The notes under the pieces: model-generated
What the model saw: the letters and a program-made list of their open reading frames with translations, nothing else
What the model was told of the DNA's origin: nothing
The model's database searches: none
Position numbers and translations under genes: made by a program
Source: Novosphingobium lindaniclasticum LE124
GTDB lineage: Bacteria; Pseudomonadota; Alphaproteobacteria; Sphingomonadales; Sphingomonadaceae
DNA: 64,000 nucleotides
Direction of reading: 5' to 3'
NCBI RefSeq assembly: GCF_000445125.1
Contig: NZ_ATHL01000050.1
Coordinates: 43,994 to 107,993, forward strand
Part shown: in pieces, positions 25,087-33,958 of the stretch
Layout: the number at the start of each line of letters is the position of its first letter
How positions within the stretch are numbered: position 1 is the first letter of the stretch

Positions 25087-25116
25087 CGAACACGCATTCG
25101 CGCAAATTCGTGTTCG
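25087..25116. promoter_or_regulatory. 30-bp imperfect palindrome between flgA and flgM
   Basis: The outer arms CGAACACG (25087-25094) and CGTGTTCG (25109-25116) are perfect, and 26 of 30 positions read the same on both strands. It lies 17 bases after flgA and 64 before the flgM ATG. It may be an operator for an internal flgM promoter or an intercistronic hairpin. Confidence 0.5.
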
Positions 25117-25180
25117 AGAGCCTTAACGCCCTCCGTTCCCCGTCGTCCTTGAGGGAAACCTTATCTTGAGGAGCCAGACA

Positions 25181-25489
25181 ATGCCCCCCATCGAAGTGGG
25201 ATCGACCAGCGCCACCGGCGCGATCAACGGCCGCTTGGCACGGCCGACCGGGCCGTCCGAGGCGAAGCCTACCGGCGCGAAACCGGGCGCGCCCAGCCTC
25301 TCGGCCTGGGCGGAAAGTCCGGTGGTCGATGGCTCCTCCGCGCTCGATCCCGGAGCGGCCCCGATCGACGCCGAGCGCGTAGCGGAGATCCGGCGTGCGG
25401 TGGCAAACGGAACCTATCCGGTGATCCCCACGCAGATCGCGGACGCCATGATCGCGGCCGGCGTGCTTCTGGCGAGCCACCGGGAATGA
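25181..25489 (+). CDS. flgM: FlgM, anti-sigma-28 factor
   Basis: FlgM binds FliA until the hook is complete and is then exported, releasing FliA. The 102-residue product has an unstructured Thr/Gly/Pro/Ala-rich N-terminal half and the helical C-terminal sigma-binding region PIDAERVAEIRRAVANGTYP followed by VIPTQIADAMIAAGVLL, the FlgM core. The ATG at 25181 has TTGAGGAG 7 bases upstream; a TTG 15 bases earlier is part of that ribosome site and not the start. It overlaps flgN by 4 bases and is in the same operon as fliA, its target. Confidence 0.92.
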   Translation: MPPIEVGSTSATGAINGRLARPTGPSEAKPTGAKPGAPSLSAWAESPVVDGSSALDPGAAPIDAERVAEIRRAVANGTYPVIPTQIADAMIAAGVLLASHRE

Positions 25490-25872
25490 CAGCGCCCGCC
25501 GCCGCAGGTGAACTGCACGAGACCTTGCGGCAGATGCTTGCCGTTCTGGAAGCGGAGCGGCAAGCGCTTGCCGGTCTGGACCTTGCCGCCATCCTGGGCA
25601 CGGCGCGCGACAAGGATCGCCTCTGCGCCGTACTGGATCGCGGTGCAGGAGTCGGCGGCGATGGCTTCCCGCTCGACGAGGAATGTCGGGGCATGCTGGA
25701 AACCGCACGGCGGCTCAACGAGACAAACCGGCAGGTTCGCAACATCATAGCCGCCAATGTCGCCCGCCGGCTTGGCGCTCTGACCGGGGCGCCGCAACTT
25801 TATCGCGCCGGGACAAAGTACGCTCTGGTGGCGGCGGGCGGCGCAGCGGCTCGGCGCGGAGGCAGCATCTGA
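25486..25872 (+). CDS. flgN: FlgN-like flagellar export chaperone
   Basis: FlgN escorts FlgK and FlgL to the export gate. The 128-residue protein is mainly helical, with the family pattern ELHETLRQMLAVLEAERQAL at the N-terminus and LETARRLNETNRQVRNIIAA around residues 67-86, where NxxNxxL-type spacing is typical. Sequence conservation in FlgN is low; the call relies on helix content, length and the standard flgM-flgN pairing with an ATGA overlap. The C-terminal 30 residues are Ala/Gly-rich. Confidence 0.8.
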   Translation: MTAPAAAGELHETLRQMLAVLEAERQALAGLDLAAILGTARDKDRLCAVLDRGAGVGGDGFPLDEECRGMLETARRLNETNRQVRNIIAANVARRLGALTGAPQLYRAGTKYALVAAGGAAARRGGSI

Positions 25873-25982
25873 GACTTTGAGCGCTCCGGGGAACGGGGCT
25901 GGCACGGTGCTTGCTCAGTCTTCTGCCGAAGCAATTGGATCGGAACATCGATTTGAGCGAGGCACGAAGCACCGGTATCGCC

Positions 25983-26807
25983 ATGAGTGCTCCTTCCGCG
26001 CCCGGCGGCGCGGTACAGGCGGCCATCGCAAGGGCGGCCTTGGCCACCGGCATCGATTTCCAGTATCTCATGGCCCAGGCAAGCCTGGAGTCGAATTTCG
26101 ACCCCGCAGCCCGAGCAGCCACCTCCAGCGCGGCAGGACTCTTCCAGTTCACCAAGGGTACCTGGCTCGGCACGCTGGGTCGCCACGCTGCCGACCACGG
26201 CATGGCCTGGGTCCAGCAGGTGGTCAGCGGCGGCGGGCTTGCCGATCCTGGCCTGCGGGCGCGCATCATGGACTTGCGCTACGATGCCCAGGCTTCCGCA
26301 CTCATGGCGGCGGAGCTCGCCAACGACAATCGGGCGGAACTGACCGCCCGGCTCGGGCGAGAGCCGGACGCGACCGAGCTCTATCTGGCACACTTCCTGG
26401 GGGCTGCCGGAGCGGGCGAGTTCCTGTCCGCCCTTGCCGCCGATCCCCTGCGGTCCGCGTCTTCGATCCTTCCGGCTGCGGCTGCGGCGAACCCCTTGAT
26501 CTTCTACCAGGGCGGCGCACCCCGGAGCCTCGGCGGCGTGATGGACCTGATGCGGTCGAAAATGGCAGGTGCCATGGAGAGGGCCGCCTCGTCGGATCAC
26601 GCCTACCGGAGCCGGAGCGGGGAAGATCCGATCGGCCCCGTCGCCCATGAATTTCGCGCGGCGGCCCGCTCGTCGCCGCAGGTCGTTGCTGCGCCGCCGC
26701 GTCACTCCATGGCCGAAACCTTGCGCGGCCTCTACGATGCGGGGGGCGCCGGCGGCCCCGCGCATGTCCGCAAGGCCTATGCCCGGCTTGCAGAGCTGGG
26801 CCTGTGA
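25983..26807 (+). CDS. Flagellar lytic transglycosylase (SLT domain)
   Basis: This enzyme cleaves peptidoglycan so the rod can pass the wall. The SLT domain fills about residues 12-160: catalytic Glu36 sits in AQASLESNFDP and SSAAGLFQFTKGTWL follows, the classical goose-lysozyme-like motifs. A Ser/Ala/Pro-rich tail (about 195-274) may mediate export or binding. No signal peptide is obvious, so it may use the flagellar export route, as enteric FlgJ does. I chose the ATG at 25983; TTG codons at 25953 and 25911 lie in the same frame. It probably replaces the missing muramidase half of FlgJ. The stop overlaps the flhA GTG start. Confidence 0.88.
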   Translation: MSAPSAPGGAVQAAIARAALATGIDFQYLMAQASLESNFDPAARAATSSAAGLFQFTKGTWLGTLGRHAADHGMAWVQQVVSGGGLADPGLRARIMDLRYDAQASALMAAELANDNRAELTARLGREPDATELYLAHFLGAAGAGEFLSALAADPLRSASSILPAAAAANPLIFYQGGAPRSLGGVMDLMRSKMAGAMERAASSDHAYRSRSGEDPIGPVAHEFRAAARSSPQVVAAPPRHSMAETLRGLYDAGGAGGPAHVRKAYARLAELGL

Positions 26808-28924
26808 ACCGGCTGCTGCACCGCTTCGGCGACCTCGGCAACATGGCTCTGCCGGCGGGCATCCTCGCGCTGATCGTGCTGATGATCGTGCCCGTTCCGG
26901 CCTTCGTGCTGGACGTGTCGTTCGTGCTCAACATCGCGCTTTCGCTGGCGATCCTGATGGCGGCGATGAACGCGGAGAAGCCGCTGGACTTCTCCTCCTT
27001 CCCCTCGGTCCTGCTGTTCGCGACCTTGCTGCGCCTCGCGCTCAACGTCGCATCCACCCGCGTCGTCCTGGTCCATGGACACGAAGGCGAGGCGGCGGCC
27101 GGCGTCGTCATCGAATCCTTCGGCAAGTTCCTGATCGGCGGCAACTTCGCGGTTGGGATCTTCGTTTTCCTGATCCTGGTCATCATCAATCTGGTGGTCG
27201 TGACGAAAGGCGCGGGCCGGGTCTCCGAAGTCTCGGCGCGCTTCACGCTCGATGCGCTGCCGGGCAAGCAGATGGCCATCGATGCCGACCTCGCGGCCGG
27301 GCTGATGACTGCCGCCGAGGCCAAGGCCCGCCGCCGCGAGGTGTCGACCGAGGCCGATTTCTACGGTTCGATGGACGGCTCCAGCAAGTTCGTGAAGGGC
27401 GACGCGATCGCTGCCCTGCTGATCCTGGGCGTCAACATCGTCGCGGGCTTCTGCCTGGGCATGATCAGCCACGGCCTCTCGGCAAGCGAAGCCGCGCAGA
27501 CCTACATCACGCTGGCCATCGGCGACGCACTGGTAGCCCAGGTACCGGCATTGCTGCTGTCGATCGCGGCGGCGGTGATCGTCACCCGCGTCTCCGACAG
27601 CAGGGATCTGGCAGGGCAGATCGGCGGCCAGTTCGCCGACGCCCGCACATGGCTGCCGGTCGGCGTGGTGCTGACGGCGATCGGGCTGATCCCGGCGATG
27701 CCGCAGACTGTGTTCCTGCCCGCCGCCGCGCTGGCGTTCTGGATCTGGCACCTGCTGCGTGGCCGCCGCATCCTGCCCGAGCCCGTACCCGAAGCGCCGC
27801 AGGTCGCCGACCCCTCGCGCATCGCGCTGGAGGAGGTCTCCGATCATACCCTGATCACCATCGAGCTCGGCTACGGCCTTGTGCAACTGGTGGATGAGCG
27901 CCGAGGGGCCCCGCTGGTCAGCCGGGTGACGGGCGTGCGCAAGCAGCTCAGCCAGTCGTTTGGCTTCATCGTGCCGCAGTTCCGCGTCCGCGACGCGCTG
28001 GACATGCCGCCCTACGACTATCGGGTAGTGCTGGGCGGCGTCACCCTGGGCAGCGCCACGATCCGCGCCGATCGGGTGCTTGCCATCGATACCGGAGAAG
28101 CGCGGGCCCATCACGGCCTGCGGGGAGAAGCCACGCATGATCCCAGCTTCGGCTGCCCGGCCCTGTGGATCGACCCCGCCGCGCGCGACCATGCCACGGC
28201 CGAGGGCTTCCTGACGGTGGATGCCGGCACGGTGATCGCGACCCATCTCCATCAACTCCTGTCCGAGCGCGCCCACGAACTGCTGGGGCCGGACGAGGTC
28301 AAGGCACTGCTCGAAGGGATCCGGGAGCACGCGGCGGGCCTGGTGGAGACGGTCCATCCCCAACCGCTCTCGCTGGCGGCGATGACCTGGCTGCTGCGCG
28401 CCTTGCTGGAGGATGGCATATCCATCGCCCACCCCCTGCCGATCCTGGCGAGTCTCAGCCGCGCGGTGCAGCAGACGGTCGATCACGATCGCCTGGTCGA
28501 ACTCATGCGCGCGGATCTGGGCGCCTTGATCGTCGGGCGTGTGTGCCCGCCTTACGAGCGGCTGCCGGTGCTCACGCTGGACGCGGGGCTGGAAGCGGCC
28601 ATCGTGCAGGGAATGGCCGATCCGGTTACCGGCCAGCCGGTGATCGAGCCGGATCTCGCCCGCATGATCGGAGAGCGGATCGCCATGCTCTGCGATGCGC
28701 GGGGTTCGGACGACGTGCCCCTGGCGCTGGTCGTCCAGCCGCGCGCCCGCCGCGCCTTGTCCGGTTTGCTGCGCCTCCGGGCTCCGTCGTGCCTGGTGCT
28801 TTCCATCGCGGAACTGCCGCCGACCCAGCCCATCCAAGTCGTCGACGTCATCGGCGCGGCTCCGCCGGGGCCATCGGTTCCCGGGCTGCCCCACCCTGAC
28901 CAAGCCGAAAGCATGGCAGCATGA
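26804..28924 (+). CDS. flhA: FlhA, flagellar export gate protein
   Basis: FlhA is the large inner-membrane component of the flagellar export gate. The 706-residue protein has an N-terminal half with about eight membrane helices (first at MALPAGILALIVLMIVPVPA) and the highly conserved FHIPEP region between (NVASTRVVLVHGHEG, then GNFAVGIFVFLILVIINLVV and GSMDGSSKFVKGDAIA). The cytoplasmic C-domain from about 330 binds export chaperones (LLGPDEVKALLEGIREHAAG). Its GTG start overlaps the transglycosylase stop, and its stop overlaps the fliA start. Confidence 0.97.
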   Translation: MNRLLHRFGDLGNMALPAGILALIVLMIVPVPAFVLDVSFVLNIALSLAILMAAMNAEKPLDFSSFPSVLLFATLLRLALNVASTRVVLVHGHEGEAAAGVVIESFGKFLIGGNFAVGIFVFLILVIINLVVVTKGAGRVSEVSARFTLDALPGKQMAIDADLAAGLMTAAEAKARRREVSTEADFYGSMDGSSKFVKGDAIAALLILGVNIVAGFCLGMISHGLSASEAAQTYITLAIGDALVAQVPALLLSIAAAVIVTRVSDSRDLAGQIGGQFADARTWLPVGVVLTAIGLIPAMPQTVFLPAAALAFWIWHLLRGRRILPEPVPEAPQVADPSRIALEEVSDHTLITIELGYGLVQLVDERRGAPLVSRVTGVRKQLSQSFGFIVPQFRVRDALDMPPYDYRVVLGGVTLGSATIRADRVLAIDTGEARAHHGLRGEATHDPSFGCPALWIDPAARDHATAEGFLTVDAGTVIATHLHQLLSERAHELLGPDEVKALLEGIREHAAGLVETVHPQPLSLAAMTWLLRALLEDGISIAHPLPILASLSRAVQQTVDHDRLVELMRADLGALIVGRVCPPYERLPVLTLDAGLEAAIVQGMADPVTGQPVIEPDLARMIGERIAMLCDARGSDDVPLALVVQPRARRALSGLLRLRAPSCLVLSIAELPPTQPIQVVDVIGAAPPGPSVPGLPHPDQAESMAA

Positions 28925-29667
28925 AACAGGATCAGCGTGGTTTCGGCGTTCCGGCGCATCGCGTCGCCGGTGCTTACCAGGGCGAGGTAGCCGATCGGGT
29001 GCGGCGCTTCCTGCCCATGGTGCGGCGGCTCGCCTGGCATGTTCATGGCAGCGGCAGGCCGGGCATGGAGTTGGAGGACCTGATCCAGGCAGGTCTCGTG
29101 GCGCTGACCGAATGCGCGCAGAAGCATCGGGGGCCGAGCGAAGACGGATTTGCGGCCTATGCCAAGATGCGGGTGAGGGGGGCGATGGTCGACCTGATCC
29201 GCCGCACCGTGCCGATGTCGCGCGGGGCGAGCGAGCGACGGCGGCAGCTTGCAGCCAAGGAAACCGAGCTGCGCGGAACGCTGGGGCGCGAGCCGCTGCC
29301 GCACGAACTGGCCGAAGCGCTGGGTATCGGCGAAAGCGAACTCGCGGCTCTGCGCGGCACGAGCCAGCCGCTGCATTTCGAGCCGATCGACGAAGCCTAT
29401 TCGGATCAGAGCATGGCTTTTGCCGACCACCGACCGGACAGCCATGCTTTGCTGGCCGACGAGGAAGTGCGCGGCGCGGTGGTGGAAGCAGTCACGGCAT
29501 TGCCGGAGCGATTGAGGCTGGTCGTCCAGCTCTACTTCGTGGAGGAGCTTAACCTCGCGGAAATCGCGCAAGTGCTTCAGGTCTCGATCCCGCGTGTTCA
29601 CCAGTTGAAGGCGCAGGCGTTGGCGAAGCTGCGCGAGAGGCTGGAGGGCGTGGCCGATATCCTGTGA
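28921..29667 (+). CDS. fliA: FliA, sigma-28 (flagellar sigma factor)
   Basis: FliA directs RNA polymerase to late flagellar promoters. The 248-residue protein has region 2 (RFLPMVRRLAWHVHG, MELEDLIQAGLVALTECAQK, FAAYAKMRVRGAMVDLIRRT), a region 3 helix set (LGREPLPHELAEALGIGESEL) and region 4 (ALPERLRLVVQLYFVEELNL, then AEIAQVLQVSIPRVHQLKAQ), all in order. The length is typical (about 240). The ATG overlaps the flhA stop. Its inhibitor FlgM is in the same operon. The next gene is convergent, so this ends the plus-strand flagellar operon. Confidence 0.96.
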   Translation: MKQDQRGFGVPAHRVAGAYQGEVADRVRRFLPMVRRLAWHVHGSGRPGMELEDLIQAGLVALTECAQKHRGPSEDGFAAYAKMRVRGAMVDLIRRTVPMSRGASERRRQLAAKETELRGTLGREPLPHELAEALGIGESELAALRGTSQPLHFEPIDEAYSDQSMAFADHRPDSHALLADEEVRGAVVEAVTALPERLRLVVQLYFVEELNLAEIAQVLQVSIPRVHQLKAQALAKLRERLEGVADIL

Positions 29668-29707
29668 CGGGGTAATCTGATGCGCCGTTCCACTCGCTCA
29701 CACCACT

Positions 29708-29800
29708 CCGTTCGTCATTGTGAGGAAGCGGAGCCGACGCGGCAACCCAGGCGGTTTGCGCCGCTCTGGATTGCTTCGCCGCGCTCGCAATGACGAACGG
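29708..29800. repeat. Long degenerate palindromic repeat at a convergent junction
   Basis: CCGTTCGTCATTG (29708-29720) and CAATGACGAACGG (29788-29800) are perfect inverted arms, and the interior also pairs loosely (GCAACCCAGG with CTCTGGATTGC). The wording CATTG...AGC...GCAA.CCAG...CTGGATTGCTTCG...CAATG is a common dispersed palindrome of alphaproteobacterial genomes from general experience. It separates the fliA and lactonase gene ends. Confidence 0.75.
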
Positions 29801-29824
29801 GGGCGGGGGAGACGGCCCCGTGCG

Positions 29825-30679
29825 TTATCCGAGGTAGATGCCGGCCGGATTGCCGGTGACGCCGGAGTCGACCTCGAACAGCGCGCCGTCGAATTCGGAT
29901 TCGGGCAGGCCGGTCGCCGCCGAGGTCACGAACATGCGATCCAGCTTCTCGCCGGCGAAGGCGATGTTGGTGATGCGCTTTGCCGGCAGTTCGATCGAGC
30001 GTTCGCGCGTGCCGTCGGGGGCGAAGCGGCTGATCTTGCCGCCGTCCCAGTGGGCGGTCCAGAGGTAGCCCTCGGCGTCCGTGGTCATGCCGTCAGGGTA
30101 GCCGTCTTCCTCGGAGAAGCGGATGAATTCCTCGCGGTCGCGCGCACCGTTTTCGTCAACGGCGAAGCGGTAGATCACGCGGCGGCCCGAATCGGCGTGG
30201 TACATCCAGTTGCCGCAGGGTGAGAAGGCCGGGCCGTTGGGCACCGTATAGTCGGTGTCGATCACCTGCCATTCGCCCGAAGGAGCGAGGCGGTAGAGCG
30301 AGCCGGTTACTTCCTCCTCGGCCATGTCCATCGTGCCGCACCAGATCGCGCCGTGACGGTCGGCCTTGCCGTCGTTCATGCGGTTGCCGGGCAGGTGCGG
30401 CTCGGGATCGTTGCGCTCGGAAATCGTCAGGGGATCGAGGGTGATGTTGGCGACGCCGTCCTGGAAGCCGCCGATCAGGCCGCCTTCCGCGCGCGGCGCG
30501 ACCCAGCCGAGACGTGCGGGCATGTCCCAGCGGGTCACGGTGTTGTCGGCCAGGCTGAGGCGGTTGAGGGCGGGGGCGAGGATATCGACCCAGTAGAAGG
30601 CATTGTCGCGCGCGCTCCAGAGCGCGCCTTCGCCGAGGGTATCGCGCACGTCGCGATCGATCTTGCGCCAAAGCGTCAT
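29825..30679 (-). CDS. SMP-30/gluconolactonase family sugar lactonase (probable L-arabinonolactonase)
   Basis: It would open L-arabinono-1,4-lactone (and perhaps galactonolactone) in the cytoplasm, the second step of oxidative arabinose degradation. The 284-residue six-bladed propeller has the metal-site residues of the family: Glu17 in LGEGALW, Asn in NRMNDGKADR, Asn in TVPNGPAFSPCG and Asp in GYPDGMTTD. Length matches SMP-30 lactonases. It lies next to the sugar-acid dehydratase on the same strand, separated by a large hairpin. Substrate is inferred from the cluster; the fold alone would fit several sugar lactones. Confidence 0.85.
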   Translation of the reverse strand: MTLWRKIDRDVRDTLGEGALWSARDNAFYWVDILAPALNRLSLADNTVTRWDMPARLGWVAPRAEGGLIGGFQDGVANITLDPLTISERNDPEPHLPGNRMNDGKADRHGAIWCGTMDMAEEEVTGSLYRLAPSGEWQVIDTDYTVPNGPAFSPCGNWMYHADSGRRVIYRFAVDENGARDREEFIRFSEEDGYPDGMTTDAEGYLWTAHWDGGKISRFAPDGTRERSIELPAKRITNIAFAGEKLDRMFVTSAATGLPESEFDGALFEVDSGVTGNPAGIYLG

Positions 30680-30700
30680 GAAACTTTCCCTATAAGTAAA

Positions 30701-30753
30701 TCGGCCCTCGCCCCGTCCTTTCCCTTGTGGGGACAGGAAGGGACGAGGGCCGA
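30701..30753 (-). terminator. Hairpin between the dehydratase and lactonase genes
   Basis: TCGGCCCTCG (30701-30710) pairs perfectly with CGAGGGCCGA (30744-30753), and an inner stem (TCCTTTCC with GGAAGGGA, one wobble) extends it. On the minus strand it is followed by TTTACTTAT. It could partly terminate the dehydratase transcript before the lactonase gene. Confidence 0.55.
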
Positions 30754-30807
30754 AAGGTCATCCGACGGCTAGGTCGGACAGGATGTCGATCTTAGTGGTT
30801 ATCGCCC

Positions 30808-32607
30808 TTAGTGGTTGTCCCTGGGCAGACCCATGGTCTGGGCGATGCGCTGGTACTTCTCGGCGCCTTCGAGGATCGCGCCGGTGTCCATCTGGCCGAC
30901 GACCGAGCGCTGGATCTCCTGCCACGGCGTCTGCGAGGCCGGGTAGGAATAGCCGCCCTTGGCTTCGAGAGCGGCACGGCGCGCGGCCAGTTCCTCGTCG
31001 GAGATCAGCACGTCCACGCGGCCCTTCTTGAGGTCCATGCGCACGCGGTCACCCGATTCCAGCAGGGCAAGGCCGCCCATGGCTGCCGCTTCAGGGGAAG
31101 CGTTGAGGATCGAGGGGCTGCCCGAAGTGCCCGACTGGCGGCCGTCACCGATGCACGGCAGCGAGTGGACCCCTTCGGTGATGAGGTACGAAGGCGGACG
31201 CATGTTGACGACTTCCGCCGCGCCCGGATAGCCGATCGGACCGGCGCCGCGCATGAACAGCAGGGTGTCGGGGGTGATGCCGGTGGCCGGATCGTCGATG
31301 CGGTGGTGATAGTCCTCGGGACCGTCGAACACCACGGCATTGCCTTCGAAGGCGTCCGGGTCGGCGGGGTTCGAGAGATAGCGGTCGCGGAACTCCTTGG
31401 AGATCACGCTCGTCTTCATGATCGCGGCGTCGAACAGGTTGCCCGACAGGACCAGGAAGCCGGCTTCTTCCACCAGCGGCTGATCGAAAGGCTTGATGAC
31501 CTTCTCGTCCTCGATCACGGCATCGCGGCAGTTGTCGCCCATGGTCTTGCCGTTGACCGTCATCGCGCCCTCGTGGATGAGGCCCTGCTTGATCAGCTGC
31601 GCGACCACGGCGGGGACGCCGCCTGCACGGTAGTAGTCCTCGCCCAGGTATTCGCCGGCGGGCTGGAGATTCACCAGCAGCGGGATCTTGTGGCCGATGC
31701 GCTCCCAGTCCTTCAGCGGCAGGTCGACGCCGATGTGGCGGGCGATCGCGGCAAGGTGGATCGGGGCATTGGTCGAACCGCCGATGGCGGCGTTGACGGC
31801 AATGGCGTTATGGAAGGCGTCGAGCGTCATGATGTCCGAGGGCTTGAGGTCCTCGTGAACCATGTCGACGATGCGCTTGCCGGTGCGCCATGCGCATTCC
31901 TGGCGATCGCGGTAAGGCGCGGGGATCGCGGCCGAGCCCGGCAGCATCATGCCCAGCGCTTCGGCGAGCGAGTTCATCGTCGTCGCCGTGCCCATGGTGT
32001 TGCAGTAGCCGGTAGACGGGGCCGACGAGGCGACGAGCTTGATGAAGCCGTCGGCGTCGAGTTCGCCTGCCGCCATCATCTCGCGGCCCTTCCACACGAT
32101 CGTGCCCGAACCGGTGCGCTCGCCCTTGTGCCAGCCGTTGAGCATCGGGCCGACCGAAAGCGCGATCGCCGGGATGTTCACGGTAGCGGCCGCCATCAGC
32201 AGCGCCGGGGTGGTCTTGTCGCAGCCGGTGGTCAGCACCACGCCGTCGAGCGGATAGCCGTAGATCGCTTCGACCAGGCCGAGGTAGGCCAGGTTGCGGT
32301 CAAGACCTGCGGTCGGACGCTTGCCGGTTTCCTGGATCGGGTGGACCGGGAATTCCAGCGCGATGCCGCCGGCTTCGCGAATGCCCTCGCGAATGCGCTC
32401 GGCCAGCACGATGTGGTGGCGATTGCAGGGCGACAGGTCGCTGCCGGTCTGGGCGATACCGATGATCGGCTTGCCCGAGCGAAGCTCTTCAAGGCTGATG
32501 CCGAAGTTCAGGTAACGCTCCAGGTAGAGCGAGGTCATGTCGATGTTGTCGGGATTGTCGAACCAGGCGCGTGAACGCAGCTTGGGGGGAGTCTTGTTGT
32601 CGGTCAT
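30808..32607 (-). CDS. IlvD/Edd family sugar-acid dehydratase (probable L-arabinonate dehydratase)
   Basis: This Fe-S enzyme removes water from L-arabinonate (probably also D-galactonate) to give the 2-keto-3-deoxy acid. The 599-residue protein carries the three cluster cysteines expected in the sugar-acid subgroup: Cys61 in LSPCNRHH, Cys129 in [10 protein letters not shown] and Cys202 in [13 protein letters not shown]. The C-terminal [22 protein letters not shown] is the active-site loop of the family. Length fits the pentonate/hexonate dehydratases (570-600), and neighbours for lactonase, dehydrogenase and keto-acid steps favour arabinonate over branched-chain synthesis (IlvD) or gluconate-6-P (Edd). 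Confidence 0.9.
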   Translation of the reverse strand: MTDNKTPPKLRSRAWFDNPDNIDMTSLYLERYLNFGISLEELRSGKPIIGIAQTGSDLSPCNRHHIVLAERIREGIREAGGIALEFPVHPIQETGKRPTAGLDRNLAYLGLVEAIYGYPLDGVVLTTGCDKTTPALLMAAATVNIPAIALSVGPMLNGWHKGERTGSGTIVWKGREMMAAGELDADGFIKLVASSAPSTGYCNTMGTATTMNSLAEALGMMLPGSAAIPAPYRDRQECAWRTGKRIVDMVHEDLKPSDIMTLDAFHNAIAVNAAIGGSTNAPIHLAAIARHIGVDLPLKDWERIGHKIPLLVNLQPAGEYLGEDYYRAGGVPAVVAQLIKQGLIHEGAMTVNGKTMGDNCRDAVIEDEKVIKPFDQPLVEEAGFLVLSGNLFDAAIMKTSVISKEFRDRYLSNPADPDAFEGNAVVFDGPEDYHHRIDDPATGITPDTLLFMRGAGPIGYPGAAEVVNMRPPSYLITEGVHSLPCIGDGRQSGTSGSPSILNASPEAAAMGGLALLESGDRVRMDLKKGRVDVLISDEELAARRAALEAKGGYSYPASQTPWQEIQRSVVGQMDTGAILEGAEKYQRIAQTMGLPRDNH

Positions 32608-32628
32608 GGTCGATCGTTTCTTTTCAGG

Positions 32629-33780
32629 TCAGCGCGAAGACGTGGAAACGCGGTAGATCATGACATGCTTGTAGGGCTTGCCCGGATCGACGCGGGTGGA
32701 CGGGAAATTCGAGTGGTTCGGCGAGTCCGGGAACTTCTGCGGTTCCAGCGCGATCCCGTCGCCCATGCGGTAGAGGTGGCCGTTCTTGCCGATGAACGTG
32801 CCGTCCAGGAAGTTGCCTGCGTAGAACTGCACGCCGGGTTCGGTCGTCAGCAGTTCCAGCACGCGGCCGGAGACGGGGTCTTCGAGGCGGGCGGCCAGTT
32901 CGGGGGTCTTGGTGACGCCCTTGTCGAGCGCGAAGTTGTGGTCGTAGCCGCGGCCCATGACGATCTGCTCGTCCTTGCCGTCGCGGATGCCTTCGCCGAC
33001 CAGGCGGCCCTTGCGGAAGTCGAACACGGTGCCGGTGACGTCGCGCAGTTCGCCGGTGGGGATCAGCTTGTCGTTGACCGGGGTGTAGTGGCCGGCGGGG
33101 ATCGTCAGCACTTCCTGCATGGCGTCGCGCGGGCTGCCTTCACCGGCCATGTTGAAGATGGCGTGGTTGGTCATGTTGAGCACGGTCGGCTTGTCGGTGG
33201 TCGCGTCGAACACGATCTGGAGGTTGCCCTTCTCGTCCAGCGAGTAGGTGACCTTGGTCTTCACGGTGCCGGGGTAGCCCGAAGCGCCGTCGGGGCTGAC
33301 GAGCGAGAACACCGCTGTCGCCACCGGGCCGGACTTGATCGATTCGACCTTCCAGTTCTGCACGTCGAAGCCCTTGCCGCCGCCGTGCAGCGACTGGCCG
33401 TGGTCGTTCTGGGGGAGCTGGTAGGTCTTGCCGTCGAGCGTGAACTTGCCGTCGGCGATACGGTTTCCGTAGCGGCCGATGGTGGCGCCCCAGTAGTTCG
33501 GGCGCTTTTCATAGCTGGCGACATCGTCGTAGCCGAGCAGGATGTCGGCCGTCTTGCCGTCGCGGTCGGGGGCCATCATCTTCCACAGCGTGGCGCCATA
33601 GGTGAGAATCGTCGCGGAAACGCCATTGGCGGCCTTCAGCGTGACCGCCGTCACCTGGGTTCCGTCGGAAAGCGCGCCTGCCGCAGTCTGCGAGGCATCG
33701 GCGGCGAGTGCCGGATTGGAAAGGGCCAAGGCCGAGGCGGATATCGCCGTTGCTACAAATGCCTTGCGCAGTTTCCTCAT
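32629..33780 (-). CDS. Aldose 1-epimerase (mutarotase), periplasmic
   Basis: It interconverts alpha and beta anomers of sugars such as galactose or arabinose. The 383-residue protein has a signal peptide (FVATAISASALALSNPALAA), so it works in the periplasm. The mature enzyme has the GalM motifs: GRYGNRIADGKF, NDHGQSLHGGGKGFD (His), MTNHAIFNMAGEG (catalytic His) and GIALEPQKFPDSPNH (catalytic Glu). The ATG at 33778-33780 follows GGGAG; the open frame extends to 33960 without similarity. It is 21 bases upstream of the dehydratase and divergent from the permease, so it is the first gene of the minus-strand sugar operon. Confidence 0.9.
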   Translation of the reverse strand: MRKLRKAFVATAISASALALSNPALAADASQTAAGALSDGTQVTAVTLKAANGVSATILTYGATLWKMMAPDRDGKTADILLGYDDVASYEKRPNYWGATIGRYGNRIADGKFTLDGKTYQLPQNDHGQSLHGGGKGFDVQNWKVESIKSGPVATAVFSLVSPDGASGYPGTVKTKVTYSLDEKGNLQIVFDATTDKPTVLNMTNHAIFNMAGEGSPRDAMQEVLTIPAGHYTPVNDKLIPTGELRDVTGTVFDFRKGRLVGEGIRDGKDEQIVMGRGYDHNFALDKGVTKTPELAARLEDPVSGRVLELLTTEPGVQFYAGNFLDGTFIGKNGHLYRMGDGIALEPQKFPDSPNHSNFPSTRVDPGKPYKHVMIYRVSTSSR

Positions 33781-33858
33781 TGCCCTAGCTCCCATATCTG
33801 TCCTGTAATAAGTCGTTTCCGCAACGTGGATGGGAACGCAGCCCATCGACGACGCCCA

Positions 33859-33885
33859 TTGACGATATTGCTTCCCGCATATAGT
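33859..33885 (+). promoter_or_regulatory. Candidate promoter of the sugar permease gene
   Basis: TTGACG (33859-33864) and TATAGT (33880-33885) are separated by 15 bases, slightly short. The -10 element overlaps the palindromic operator at 33881-33894. It is 74 bases before the permease ATG. Confidence 0.45.
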
Positions 33886-33894
33886 CCGACAAAT
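33881..33894. promoter_or_regulatory. Putative GntR operator, permease/epimerase intergenic region
   Basis: ATAGTCCGACAAAT has the core AGTC-C-GAC, shared with sites at 36234-36246, 45648-45660 and 45664-45676. It overlaps the candidate -10 of the permease and lies between the two divergent sugar transcription units. FadR-type GntR regulators bind short palindromes of this kind. Confidence 0.5.
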
Positions 33895-33958
33895 AGAAAG
33901 AGCGCAAGCCGGTTTGCCGCAGGGCACGGCGCGGTTCACTGGTTTAGAGAGGATAGTC

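Noticed and set aside
26777..28903. A 708-codon open frame antisense to flhA
   Set aside because: The sense frame is a full FlhA with all conserved motifs. The antisense product is low-complexity His/Gln/Arg sequence.
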